Positions 10,326 through 20,719 of a stretch of 64,000 nt of DNA are shown one piece after another; positions within the stretch are counted from its first letter, which is position 1; each line of letters begins with the position of its first letter. Origin of the DNA: Diabrotica undecimpunctata (lineage: Eukaryota > Arthropoda > Insecta > Coleoptera > Chrysomelidae). The notes under the pieces were generated by a model that was not told the origin of the DNA, made no database searches, and saw only the letters and a program-made list of their open reading frames with translations. The stretch covers positions 81,338,889 through 81,402,888 of the forward strand of contig NC_092809.1 in assembly GCF_040954645.1 (NCBI RefSeq), read 5' to 3'. A program made the position numbers and the translations under genes.

Positions 10326-11258
10326 AGGGCCCTGATTCTATTTCATTTCGATGTCGAAATTTAAAAGCGACTACGCCATGACAGTCGCAATCGCTAGCGA
10401 TTCTGATTCATTTCGATTGTAGTTAAAACTGGGGATATTTACTTTATCATTTTGACACTGCTGAAAATTTGGGTTGGCCCTGTTGTTTATTGGCTGCACT
10501 ACGCTTGTTGAATGTTTGTTTTGTTTACGTTACGTGAACGTCTTTTTTTTCTTGTTTGAGTTGTTAAATCATAAATAGTGGCCATTCTCAATTATATTTT
10601 GAATTGAAAGAAAAGATGGCAAGAAAAAAAAGGCGATGTGGGAGATCCTTAAGTTATAACCACTAAGATTTGACTTAGTGGTTATATTCTAATATATTTT
10701 TAAATTTACTGCAGCTTAGTAATACTAACCCTAAACATTTTAGGTATCCTAGAGGCATAAACATCTTCTTCCAAATATGGTTCTAATACCCTTATTAAAT
10801 AATTTGCAGCTTGTTTATTAAGCCGGAATTGCTGCCTAAATTGAGCATCACTTAGTGAAAAAGAATTTTGAGTATCCCGTAACATTCTTCTTATCCTCCG
10901 TTATGAGCGTCGGATATCTATCCTCTCTAATTCCTCCAAAACTAGCAAATGTCCGTAAAACACAGCCATATTAATACTTTTTGCCTCAGTTTTCCTTGCA
11001 AGGATCAAAACACCGCCTACCTAAACTGAACCTAAGTTCACTTCTCCCAGTCCAGTCAGTCATGTCAGATTAATTTCGACTCGAAATTAAATTTCAACCA
11101 CTTTCTTGAAGTTGAAATTAATTTCGATAAATCGAAATTTAGTGACGTCGTTTGGTTAGTTCAGCTGAAATCCACAAGGTTCGCAAAGTCGCATTTCGAC
11201 GTCGCCATATTAATTTCGACATGTTTTGAGTCGAAATCTCAATTAGAATCAGGGCTCT
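10326..11258. mobile_element. PIF/Harbinger-like element remnant
   Basis: The ends are inverted copies (AGGGCCCTGATTCTA at the left, its complement AATCAGGGCTCT at the right), and the inner sequences also match in part (TCGAAAT-rich). The TIR sequence and the encoded N-terminus fit PIF/Harbinger. I could not find the expected 3-bp target duplication, so the boundaries are approximate. Confidence 0.65.
10706..10969 (-). pseudogene. Harbinger transposase N-terminus
   Basis: From the ATG at 10969 the minus strand reads like the start of HARBI1-type nucleases (RRMLRDTQNSFSLSD, then FRLNKQAANYLIRVLEPYL) and stops at 10706 after about 87 codons. One in-frame stop (TAA at 10901-10903) lies at codon 23. 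The catalytic DDE domain is missing, so the element could only move with help. Confidence 0.7.
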
Positions 11259-11479
11259 GTATTCCCACTCCGCTTTGGCGCGAAAGTTCGCGCAATTTTA
11301 CTCACGCAGACAGCGACGCCATTTTCTCTGGACTCCGAAAAATTTGACGGCTCTCATTGGTCATTGTCATTTGTCATAAATAAATAATATAGAGGCCATT
11401 GTATTTGTTTACTTTTTGTGTATTTATAGATACAAATAAACTTTATACATTTTTTATTTCGCAATTACGTTGTATAAGT

Positions 11480-11990
11480 ACGTCGATATGTACAAAAATA
11501 AAAACAAAAAGCCTTGCCACACTTGTGCAGCTACAAAGTGTTGTAATAATTCTAGAAAAAGTAATGTTTTCGTTTCCAAAAGATGTTAATAGGTGAGTGT
11601 TAAATTAGGATTAAAATTGTGTATTACAGATGTTAAGATGTTATATTATTTATTAACGTTTCATCGTGTATTAAAAAAATGTTTGTATTTAGGCAAAAAT
11701 TTGGTTAATGGCATGTGGACGAGAAGATTTATTGAATAAGGCAGAACGTTTATATAGAAGTCATCGTCTTTATGGTACTCATTTCGACAATAAGATGTTT
11801 CTGAATGATATGAGAAATCGATTACAACCTTCTGCAGTTCTCACAAACTTTCCTTTAACAGAGGGCTCATCAACTTTTGATCATACTTATTCTGCAGTAG
11901 TCCAAAACATATGTCTTCCAAGATGTCCTATTAATGAAGGTAAATAAAATAAATAATTAAGATGTAACACATATGTAAGCTTTCTCTTTT
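11480..11990 (+). pseudogene. Fossil THAP-domain exons
   Basis: Exon 1, ending at the donor AATAG|GTGAGT near 11592, shows CAATKCCNNS in one frame and FSFPKDVN in the next, so a single-base frameshift splits the THAP N-terminus. After an acceptor (GTATTTAG) near 11692, exon 2 reads IWLMACGREDLLNKAERLYR...GTHFDNKM...LQPSAVLTNF. The Cys expected before x2-HF is Gly, so the C2CH site is broken. A donor (GAAG|GTAAAT) near 11940 and an acceptor near 11999 suggest a third exon. This is a relic of a THAP/P-like transposase whose C-terminal remains follow at 12594-14460. Confidence 0.65.
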
Positions 11991-12070
11991 TCTTTTAGAA
12001 GTAGTGAAAAGTTCAGCTATGGATATAGAGAAAAATGTTAGTATTAAACATAAACCATCCACTATAACTG

Positions 12071-14585
12071 TACTTTCTTCACATGCTCTTGTGTTTTTAG
12101 TGAGATTATATTGACATTAATCAAGATCAAGTAAACAACAATGTAAAATAACATTCAAAATCATATTTAAACAAAACCAACTGTTTATAGAATAATCCAA
12201 GCTCCTGAATTGCTTTAGCTAATTTGTTTTCATATTCCTCTCCGTTCACTGCGTCAGAATTTACATTATCTGACTTCTCATGCATGCAAATCAGTGCTCA
12301 TGAGATAGAATTTGTTTAACTTCTGAAAATCTAAACTACAAAATGATACTTTGTATAACTTAATGTGTACTTACTTATTTTATTCATGTATATTTTATTT
12401 TTATCTGTAATTGTATAGGTATATTGTATATATCTATAATATTGTCGTTTTGTATATTTTGACAGTGGGTAATAAATTTTATAACATATGTGTGTGGATA
12501 TTTAATGAAAAAATGTATAGAATTCCATAGTTGTGAAATGTGTGACAGATACTCAAAAACTGTAACTAATTTGTCAGATACTACTGTATATTCATGTTTA
12601 AGGGATATGAAAATAGAACTGGTGACACATTTGGTAATCTAAAAATGGCTACTGGTGATTTTGTTAACTATATTAGGATACTTAACTGCCTCTTTCACAA
12701 GAATTTTGGCATATTAGTTGCAAATCAGAATATTATTAAAACATATGTTTCTCTATCTAGTACCATAAATTTTAGCCACCCTTGTGAACAATTTCCACTA
12801 AAATATTGTATAACTTTATTTAGCTGTGTATGTTTGAACTATTCATTAAAATTCATGAAGAGAAATTTCAAGACTGAAAAACATGAAAATATAACCAAAA
12901 GAAAAAATAATAAATTTATTATTTGGAAACATCGATAAAACATTATTTACTTGTTTATAACAATATATTAAGTCAAAATAATCTTTTTTTATTACAATGA
13001 ACAGATAATATCAATCAATAATTAATTTACCCATTTAGGGGTTTTCTTCACATCCTCTTGTGTTTTTAGTGAGATGTACTTAACTAAAATATCTTATCAT
13101 ATTACATAAAAATGAATTAGAGTGTTACTTCTAATTAATTAATAATTAATTATATTGACATTAATTAAGATCAAGTAAACAACAGTGTAAAATATCATTC
13201 AAAATCACATTTGAACAAAAGCAATTGTTTATAGAATAATCCATACTCCTGAATTGCTTTAGCTAATTTCTTTTCATATTCCTTCCCGTCCACTGCGTCA
13301 GAATTTACATTTCCATGTATCATATCACAGAACTAATTATGGTTCATATATAGTTATGATCTGACTTCTCATACATGCAAATCAGTGCTCATGAGATATA
13401 ATTTGTTTAACTTCTGAAATTTTAATTTACAAAATGATACTTTGTAAACTTAATGTATACTTATTTTATACATGTATATTTGATTTTTATCTGTAATTAT
13501 ATTTATCTACAATGTATTTTTGTATAATTTTGACAGTGGGTCTGTCACCTTTGTTATAAATAAATAAATGTAATATCTAATGTAACATGTAATAATAAAT
13601 GAAGTTAATTTAAAAATTTATTTTTTATTTCCACAAATACATTCTTAACATTAACAGGATGACGCTACTTTTAGCACTTTGTACAATTCCGTTAGACGTC
13701 TAATGTACATCAACAAGGATTGTAAGAAAAATTGTGTTATGAAGTACAGTTATGAAATTATGGAAGGAAAACCATTACTTAAATAAAAAATTCAGATGTT
13801 ACATTCTACAGAAAAGAAATGTGACAATTGAAGACTATATGGCACTTACATCTAAATTTTGTCCTTCGTTAAATTAAGCTAATTTCATAAATGTTCAAAT
13901 TTTACAGTCTAGAAAAAAGGCAAGAGGTAGAAGATTCAGTAATCAGTTTAAATAGGATGTTTAAACTCTTAATGTACTTCAAGGGGCCAAAAGTTTTACG
14001 AAAATGTTTTGTGGAGCAAATTATGTTTACCCAGCCCTAATATATTATTTAAAAATAATATACCAGACAGCTACTCAAAAAGTGTAACTCATTTGTCGGA
14101 TAAAACTGTATATTCATAGGTTAATGTATATAAAAATAGAACGGGTGACACATTTGGTAATCTAAAAATCCCTACTGGTGATTCTGTTGACTTTATAAGT
14201 AGGTATACTTGACATTCCATTTCAAAAGAATTTTGACATATTAGCTATACAGCCGAATATTATTATGTTCTCGATTTAGTACCATAACTTTTAGTCACCT
14301 TTTGAACAAAGTCCACTCAAATATTGTACAACATTATTTAGCCGTGTACGTTTGTACTATTTGTTAAAATTCAATAACAGAAATTTCAATACTCAAAAAT
14401 ATGAAAATAAAACTAAAAGAAAAAATAATAAAATGATTATTTGGAAACATCAATAACACATTATTTAATCGTTTATATCGAAATAACAAGTCAAAATAGT
14501 CTATTACAATGAACAGGAAAGATCAATCACTAATCAATATACATATTTAGGAGTTTTGTTCACATCCTCTTGTGTTTTTAGTGAG
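12071..14585. repeat. Tandem duplication with unequal units
   Basis: The motif TTCACATCCTCTTGTGTTTT (first copy with one change) starts near 12071, 13047 and 14558. Unit 1 is about 975 bp and unit 2 about 1,510 bp. They match in their first ~400 bp (12071-12480 with 13047-13540) and in their last ~440 bp (12540-12990 with 14060-14510). Unit 2 holds about 500 bp (13545-14060) absent from unit 1, which could be a deletion in one or an insertion in the other. A third partial unit runs into the Gypsy element. Confidence 0.8.
12594..14460 (+). pseudogene. P-like transposase C-terminal remnants, two copies
   Basis: The ORF at 12594-12938 contains HPCEQFPLKYCITLF and ends KRKNNKFIIWKHR. This resembles the C-terminus of THAP/P-element-type transposases, where a stretch of this kind ends in a basic RRK..KLILF-like motif. 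A second, more decayed copy with several stops lies at 14100-14460. Between them, near 13905-14030, a short stretch (LNRMFKLLMYFKGPKVLRK) may be another part of the same protein. Family assignment rests on pattern and on the THAP exons just upstream. Neither copy is intact. Confidence 0.45.
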
Positions 14586-14612
14586 ATATAATTAAAATAT
14601 ATTAACTGATTT

Positions 14613-14770
14613 TGTAATAATAATACTCTGTATTTATTAAATATTATATTTAATAAAGGTATAAGATTAAGAATACACACGTTACATCTTTTTATGCTAA
14701 CCTCTATCTCTATCTGTCTAACTTCATCGTGCCACGCCTCTTCTTCTTTTCCATGTGGCCTATTACTACA
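14613..14770 (-). repeat. Gypsy 3' LTR
   Basis: 158 bp, matching 18778-18935. It is preceded, in element orientation, by a polypurine tract (AAAAGGGGAGA) at about 14771-14781. Confidence 0.95.
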
Positions 14771-14826
14771 TCTCCCCCTTTTACTTTTTTTTTTTTTTTA
14801 ACAAACTTTAATCATACAAAAAAAAA

Positions 14827-17703
14827 CTAAAAAACTATGCTAATACAAAATACAATCAGAGTAAAAATATAATCAGAATACTTGGCAGGCTGTATGATAG
14901 TACGTGATGGTCTCAAGCTCATGTCAGTATCACACTCTGAACTGCTAGAACTCTGAGCTTTACTACAACTAGGTGTATTATCATTGTCATCACTTAAATT
15001 CTGAGTCTGCCTAATATCATGATCAATTTTTGACTTACGCAGGTGATAGCTGTTTCTACGTAAGACATTTTTACCAGTATCAATTAAATAAGACCTTGGA
15101 GACTCATGTTTATTGACAATAACAGCCGGACTCCATTGATTATTATCTTTGTATACCACATTTTCACCTTGCTTATATTCGGGCCTATTTCTTGTCTGTC
15201 TATCATAATATTCCTTATAAGTATTATTTCTTTCTTCTAATTTTGACCTAACTTCTTTGATATTATCATTTTGCTTTTCAACAACTGGTAATTTAGTTCT
15301 TAGTTTTCTGCCAAATAAAAGTTGAGCTGGTGACCTCTTGAGATCAGTAACAGGAGTATTACGATAGTTCATTAGAGCAACCCACATGTCATCTGATTTT
15401 CTAATAATATTTTTAGATATCTGTACAAACCTCTCAGCTAAACCATTCGATCGAGGGTAATGGGGGCTACTAGTTTGAAATTTAAACTCAAATTTATCTG
15501 CAAACTTTTTGCATTCATACGATCCAAAAGGCATATTATCAGCTATAATTACATCTGGTATACCATGTGTTGCAAATATCTGCTTGAGTGCATTTATAAC
15601 ATCAGACGATTGTTTACCTCTTATAGGGATTATTTCTAGCCACTTCGTTAAATAATCAGCAACAACCAAATAAGCTTTGCCACCATGTTCCATAATATCA
15701 GCACCCAATTTTTGAAATGGCAATTCCGGGACATCATGAGATATTAATGGCTCTTTACTATTTGCATACCTATACTTTTCACAAATTTTGCAACTCTGTA
15801 TCTCATTCGCAATATCCACACTCATCCCTGGCCAAAATAAGACATCTTTTGCTCTATCTCTTGAACGATTTATACCAAAATGACCTTCATGTACAATTTG
15901 AAGCATCTCTTTTCGCAAAACTTTAGGTACAACAATTCTATCATTGAAAAATAAAAGATTATCATTAACAAACAACTCATTTCTTAACTGGTGAAAAACT
16001 TTCATCTCTCCTTCATACTTTGTATTCTTCCACCCTCTCAGACAACACTCAATGACTTTACTCAGTACATTATCTTTTACTGTTTCTGCTTTAAACTGAA
16101 TCTTTCTAGTATCACTCATTCTTAAATGCTTTTCTAGTGAATGCACCATTTCATTCATATCAGCATCATTCTCTGCACTTTCATCACTAACATTTCTAGA
16201 CAAATAATCAGCAATATGTAAATATTTACCAGGTACATACTGAATTTGTATATTATATTTCAGTAGCTTCAGTTTTAGCCTCTGCAACCTAGGAGAACTA
16301 ATTTGACTTATTTGCTTACTCATGATACTTACATTAGGTTTGTGATCAGTTATGAATTTTACAGAGCGACCATAAATATAATTGTGGAATTTTTGACATG
16401 CAAACACTACGGCTAATAACTCTTTCTCTATAACAGCATAATTTTCCTCAGTACCTGTTAAACCTCTAGAAGCATAAGCAACAGGTCTTCCACCTTGCAT
16501 TAGACAACATCCCAAACCAAACTGAGACGCATCTGTTTGAATTACAATATCTTTACTAGAATCAAAATTCTTTAGAGATATATTTTTAGCAAGTTCCTGT
16601 TTTATCACTTCCAGTGCTTTACTGTGAACTCCAAGCCACTGAAAAATAACATTCTTTTTCAGTAATTGATACAGTGGGCTTGCAATCTCACCCAATTTCG
16701 GGACAAATTTTCGTACATAATTTACCACACCCAGTAGTTTTTGAAGCTCTTTCTTGTTTGATGGGTTTTTTAGGTCATTTATAGCCCTCAATCTATCATT
16801 ATCTATTTTCATACCATCTTCACTAAAAATGTGTCCCATGTATTTCACTGTCATTTGCCTAAACTGAAATTTTGATTTCTTAAACTTTACACCCATTTCC
16901 CTAGCTCTATTAAACACTTTCTTAAGTGTCTTGTCATGCTCCTCCATTGAATCAGATGCAATTAATAGATCATCAAAATATATAATAACATTTTCAATGT
17001 CACCAAAATTTTTACAATTTAATTTCTGAAAATATTCTGGGGCCAGATTTAGACCGAATGGTAATCTGAGAAATTTGTAACACCCAAATGGAGTTGCAAA
17101 TGTTGTTAAGGAACTAGATTTTTCATCTAATTTAACTTGATAAAAGCCATCTTTGAAATCTAATACTGAAAAATATTTTTTTCCTGAAAGTTTTGAACTT
17201 ATTTCCTCTAAACTAGGAATTTCAAAATATTCCCTAACAATACATTTATTAAGCTCTTGAGGGTCTAGACACAGACGCAGTGAACCATCTGGCTTCTCAA
17301 CTATAACTATATTATTAACCCATTCACATGCTTCTGTTACTTTGGATATAATATTTCTACTTTCTAATTTAACTAATTTCTCTTTTAGCTTATTTTTTAT
17401 AGTAAATGGTACTCTTCTAGCTGGTCTAGCTACTGGAACACTATCATTTTTTAATTGTATTTTACAAAAACCTGTGAATGTGCCCATTCCCTCAAATACA
17501 TCTTTATATTCTAGTAATAATTGTTCCTTATTAGTAAGTTCCTCATCAACATTTACACTCTGTGTTTCTTTAATTAAGTCAAAAGAATAACATGTTTTTA
17601 AACCCAAAATTGGCTGGACTTTTAAATCTACAACTACAAATTCTAAATTATAATTCCTATCCAGCCTCTTACAATTTAAAGTAATTTTCCCTAAAGTTTT
17701 CAA
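14827..17703 (-). CDS. pol: Gypsy pol polyprotein
   Basis: The open frame has about 958 codons. It starts with the C-terminal part of the aspartic protease (ILGL near residue 33), then RT at about 115-290 with LDFKDGFYQV and the YFDD catalytic box at 242-245, RNase H (TDASQFGLG, TDHKP), an integrase zinc-binding region (H...H...CKIC) and a DDE core (GADIMEH, IADN, SNGLAERF). Two integrase positions are unusual: DNMP where most Gypsy elements have DNGP, and a Ser/Cys-rich tail ending in a hydrophobic segment. The first codon in this frame is not a natural start. The frame should be entered from gag, but a 25-bp insertion at 17689-17713 splits the protease between the two ORFs. Confidence 0.93.
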   Translation of the reverse strand: MKTLGKITLNCKRLDRNYNLEFVVVDLKVQPILGLKTCYSFDLIKETQSVNVDEELTNKEQLLLEYKDVFEGMGTFTGFCKIQLKNDSVPVARPARRVPFTIKNKLKEKLVKLESRNIISKVTEACEWVNNIVIVEKPDGSLRLCLDPQELNKCIVREYFEIPSLEEISSKLSGKKYFSVLDFKDGFYQVKLDEKSSSLTTFATPFGCYKFLRLPFGLNLAPEYFQKLNCKNFGDIENVIIYFDDLLIASDSMEEHDKTLKKVFNRAREMGVKFKKSKFQFRQMTVKYMGHIFSEDGMKIDNDRLRAINDLKNPSNKKELQKLLGVVNYVRKFVPKLGEIASPLYQLLKKNVIFQWLGVHSKALEVIKQELAKNISLKNFDSSKDIVIQTDASQFGLGCCLMQGGRPVAYASRGLTGTEENYAVIEKELLAVVFACQKFHNYIYGRSVKFITDHKPNVSIMSKQISQISSPRLQRLKLKLLKYNIQIQYVPGKYLHIADYLSRNVSDESAENDADMNEMVHSLEKHLRMSDTRKIQFKAETVKDNVLSKVIECCLRGWKNTKYEGEMKVFHQLRNELFVNDNLLFFNDRIVVPKVLRKEMLQIVHEGHFGINRSRDRAKDVLFWPGMSVDIANEIQSCKICEKYRYANSKEPLISHDVPELPFQKLGADIMEHGGKAYLVVADYLTKWLEIIPIRGKQSSDVINALKQIFATHGIPDVIIADNMPFGSYECKKFADKFEFKFQTSSPHYPRSNGLAERFVQISKNIIRKSDDMWVALMNYRNTPVTDLKRSPAQLLFGRKLRTKLPVVEKQNDNIKEVRSKLEERNNTYKEYYDRQTRNRPEYKQGENVVYKDNNQWSPAVIVNKHESPRSYLIDTGKNVLRRNSYHLRKSKIDHDIRQTQNLSDDNDNTPSCSKAQSSSSSECDTDMSLRPSRTIIQPAKYSDYIFTLIVFCISIVF

Positions 17704-18778
17704 ATGTGAACCTCCCTAAAGTTTCTAATACAGTATTACACTTTTCAATTTTGTACTTACTGTTTCTGAATATGACTTTTAAAATATCACTGGGTAATAT
17801 ATTTACTTCTGATCCAGTGTCCATCTTGAACTCAATGTCTTGGTTGTTTATGTTGACTACCTCGATCCACTGATTACGACTTCTACTATTGATTGCCCCA
17901 ACTCCTTTCACGGTATGCACATGCATGTCATCATCTGTCGAAGAGCCATCAATGTTCTCGTCATGTCTTCTAATTTCTTTAACTTTTTTAACATTTTGCC
18001 TTTTATATCTTTGCTGATTGGACATTTCAGCAAAACACGCATTACTAAAGTGATTTGCTGCACCACATTTAAAGCAATTTTTTCCAAACGCTGGGCACTG
18101 GGCAGCTACATGTTTACGTTTGCATTTTCGACACAAAAATTTTAACTCACTTTGTGTATTGCCACTGTCTTGTCTATTTTTTACTGCACTTACTTCCAAA
18201 CTTTCATTGTTTCTTACAGATTCTAACTGCTTTTTTGTTATTTCAGAGTTTCTGCATATCTCTATTGCTGTTTCAAGCGTTAACTTTTGAGCATTTAATA
18301 ATTTTTCTTGAACTGATGGACTATTTGTTCCTAAAACTAACCTATCTGTCAATATGCTGTCTTCCTGTTCATCATATTCACAACTTTGTATCAACTTTTT
18401 TAGATCACTAAGATAACTATCAAAAGGTTCATCTGCAGCTTGAATTCTTTTATTAAATACAAAACGTTCATATGTTTTATTTCTTCTGGGAGCACAATAT
18501 TTCTTAAATTCTGATATGACACTATCAAATTTATTCGGTTCTGGTATTTTGAGAATGTTATATATATCAACTCCTTCTGGTCCAATCATATTTAAAAACA
18601 AAGCAATTTTTACTCTATCGGCTTTGTCATCTTTCTCAGTTGCAATAAGATACATTTCAAAATTTTGGTAAAACCGTCTAAAATTTTCATGAAGGTTCCC
18701 CTCGAATTTCATGGATTCTGGCACTTTTCCTTCCATTCTGGATAACTGTACTTTTGGCTCTTGTACTGACTGCGCCAT
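17669..18778 (-). CDS. gag: Gypsy gag with protease start
   Basis: 369 codons from the ATG at 18778. A capsid-like region comes first, then two zinc knuckles (CRKCKRKHVAAQC and CFKCGAANHFSNAC, the second a true CCHC), a basic and acidic linker, and the protease active site FKMDTGSEVN. The frame ends shortly after the active site because of the 25-bp insertion described under pol. The first base of the ATG is the last base of the 5' LTR and the following codons overlap the primer-binding site, so the N-terminus MAQS is fixed by that site. Confidence 0.92.
   Translation of the reverse strand: MAQSVQEPKVQLSRMEGKVPESMKFEGNLHENFRRFYQNFEMYLIATEKDDKADRVKIALFLNMIGPEGVDIYNILKIPEPNKFDSVISEFKKYCAPRRNKTYERFVFNKRIQAADEPFDSYLSDLKKLIQSCEYDEQEDSILTDRLVLGTNSPSVQEKLLNAQKLTLETAIEICRNSEITKKQLESVRNNESLEVSAVKNRQDSGNTQSELKFLCRKCKRKHVAAQCPAFGKNCFKCGAANHFSNACFAEMSNQQRYKRQNVKKVKEIRRHDENIDGSSTDDDMHVHTVKGVGAINSRSRNQWIEVVNINNQDIEFKMDTGSEVNILPSDILKVIFRNSKYKIEKCNTVLETLGRFTFENFRENYFKL
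18760..18777 (-). promoter_or_regulatory. Gypsy primer-binding site
   Basis: TGGCGCAGTCAGTACAAG follows the 5' LTR directly on the minus strand. It resembles the TGGCGCAGTC sites of insect Gypsy elements such as 17.6 and 297, which I recall as complementary to a tRNA-Ser 3' end. The tRNA identity here is not tested. Confidence 0.75.
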
Positions 18779-18935
18779 GTAATAATAATACTCTGTATTT
18801 ATTAAATATTATATTTAATAAAGGTATAAGATTAAGAATACACACGTTACATCTTTTTATGCTAACCTCTATCTCTATCTGTCTAACTTCATCGTGCCAC
18901 GCCTCTTCTTCTTTTCCATGTGGCCTATTACTACA
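18778..18935 (-). repeat. Gypsy 5' LTR
   Basis: 158 bp, the mate of 14613-14770. At such length the promoter must be compact, but no TATA or initiator motif stood out. Confidence 0.95.
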
Positions 18936-18940
18936 GATTT

Positions 18941-19343
18941 CAAACTCTGTATTTGAATTTTGAAATGAAACTTTGCATTTTATTCTACTTTATAATCATA
19001 CAGCTTTAAAACTAGCATATTTATTAAAAACTGTTGCATAACACTCCAATTGATTTTTTTTTTGATAGTGTATAAGACAGTTCTGTAACAAATAGTTGTG
19101 AAACGTTAGAAAACAAAATCATAAATACAACGCAGAGAAAGAAACAATTTTAGTTTTTTTTTTTAATTTCTCGAAGAATGAAAGAGTAGCAAGAAGAGTT
19201 TTGAAATTGGTTGAAATTAAAATCAATTTTGTTAAATAAATCAAAGTTGTTATCTATACCGTGGTCATATTAAAGCTTAGCTTGGTTAGGTTAGAGGTTA
19301 GAGTGACCTGAATTGCGTATTCCGTATTGCCCTACAAATCATA
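18941..19343. other. AT-rich DNA, no gene seen
   Basis: No ORF, repeat pair or RNA was recognised between the Gypsy element and the 19353-20649 element. Confidence 0.5.
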
Positions 19344-19352
19344 GTACTAGTA

Positions 19353-20135
19353 CACGATACACAGACTAAACGGTATGCCGATTGTCGTCGCTAAATTTGG
19401 TTCGGCCGCGCAGCTACGTCACGCGGGAACCTAAAATTTATTTGCTCCATTTGCTCCTTGTTTGTTGTTTGTAGTTTCGATACATTAAATTCGTACTTGG
19501 TGGCGTTGAAAGTGATTAAATTGAAGTTTTAAAATATTAAGCTGTAAACGATTAAAGTAATTGTGGATTATTTTAGTTACAAATTGTTGTTTATTGTTGT
19601 AATTTTGCTTAATAAATTTAAAAAGTTTCTTTTTATAATATTCAGAATTTTATATCTTTTTGAGTACAAAAACATATGAACAAAGATTTCAATATTTCAA
19701 AATTTTCATAGGAAGTGTAATTATTTTACGAATATCCAAATTTCTTGTTTATGTTGTTTTATCAATGTTATAAAAAAAAACAAACCGATAAATATTTGGT
19801 ATATTAAAATTATTTTATGTGGTACAATTTTCATTGGGACAGTTAAGCCCATGGAATTTATTTGATAAATCTTCATATTATTTCTTTTGATATATTTGTA
19901 TTTGTTTATTTATGTTATTTTTATTTATTTCCTTTTCCTATTTTATCCCGATAAGGAACAACTAAGAGATACTGGAAGCCACGAGAAACGATAAGTATAA
20001 CCTAAGCTGATTTTTTTTGTATAATAAAATAACACCCTGAGATTTGCGACACTTAGATAATTAATTAAATAATTAATTAAAATAATTAAATACATAAAAA
20101 GTTAATATAAAAGTAAGGGAAAGCAGATCTTAGTA

Positions 20136-20213
<78 letters not shown>

Positions 20214-20649
20214 GTATGTATATCAAAGTCTAATAAAATTTTCTTACTTTAAATTTTTAGATTTCTGACCTGGTTTAACTTGAAATCAACCTTTTTCTGC
20301 TTTGTAAATAAAATTGTATGTAAATAAAACACAATTTTATGTGAAATATTTTTACAGACCCAAAAGTAAAGTGAATGTTTATATTAATTTTGTTTTATTT
20401 TTTTAATATATTGTGGTAAATGTATATTGGACAAAAGATAAAATCTGTATTGTTCAATGGAAATGCAAGAAATGAAAAAGAATATAAAATACAATTTTTT
20501 ATTTAAAAAGCGATGATAGGTACATAATTTTAAAATTCGAACAATATTACCGCTTGATTTAGCATTGCTGAATGAAAATTAAGGTTCCCATATGACGTCA
20601 CGCGTTCGCCTTTCATGCGCAAGAACATACCGGTAGTCTGTGTATCGTG
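19353..20649. mobile_element. Non-autonomous TIR transposon, 1.3 kb, 9-bp duplication
   Basis: Both ends begin CACGATACACAGACTA in inverted orientation, and weaker similarity continues inward (GTGACGTCA-like patches). GTACTAGTA stands directly outside each end (19344-19352 and 20650-20658). A 9-bp duplication is typical of MULEs, but no transposase is present to confirm it. The interior is AT-rich with a (TA)n tract at 20137-20204. Confidence 0.85.
20137..20204. repeat. (TA)n microsatellite
   Basis: A TA run of about 65 bp, followed by CACACATATG, lies inside the 19353-20649 element. Confidence 0.95.
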
Positions 20650-20719
20650 GTACTAGTAGACAGATGAGATCAAGGTACAGAATAGTTGGAGATGGAGTAT
20701 TCTGTGATACAACTATCAA

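Larger units (their letters stand above)
14613..18935 (-). mobile_element. Ty3/Gypsy LTR retrotransposon, complete
   Basis: LTRs of 158 bp at 14613-14770 and 18778-18935 appear identical (TG...CA termini), and both flanks carry the 5-bp duplication GATTT (14608-14612, 18936-18940). The order in the minus direction is 5' LTR, primer-binding site, gag, pol (protease, RT, RNase H, integrase), an A/G-rich polypurine tract and the 3' LTR. There is no env-like ORF. Identical LTRs and long open frames point to a recent insertion. It sits in the tail of the THAP/P-like tandem repeat. Confidence 0.95.

Noticed and set aside
12071..14585. CRISPR-like array from repeated segments
   Set aside because: There are only two to three long units of unequal length with coding-like content, in a eukaryotic genome.
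17669..17725. Programmed frameshift between Gypsy gag and pol
   Set aside because: The overlap coincides with a 25-bp duplicated segment, no slippery heptamer with downstream structure was evident, and protease itself is cut.
14613..18935. Endogenous retrovirus (errantivirus) with env
   Set aside because: No ORF follows integrase and the 3' LTR begins within about 60 bp of the pol stop, so no envelope gene is present.
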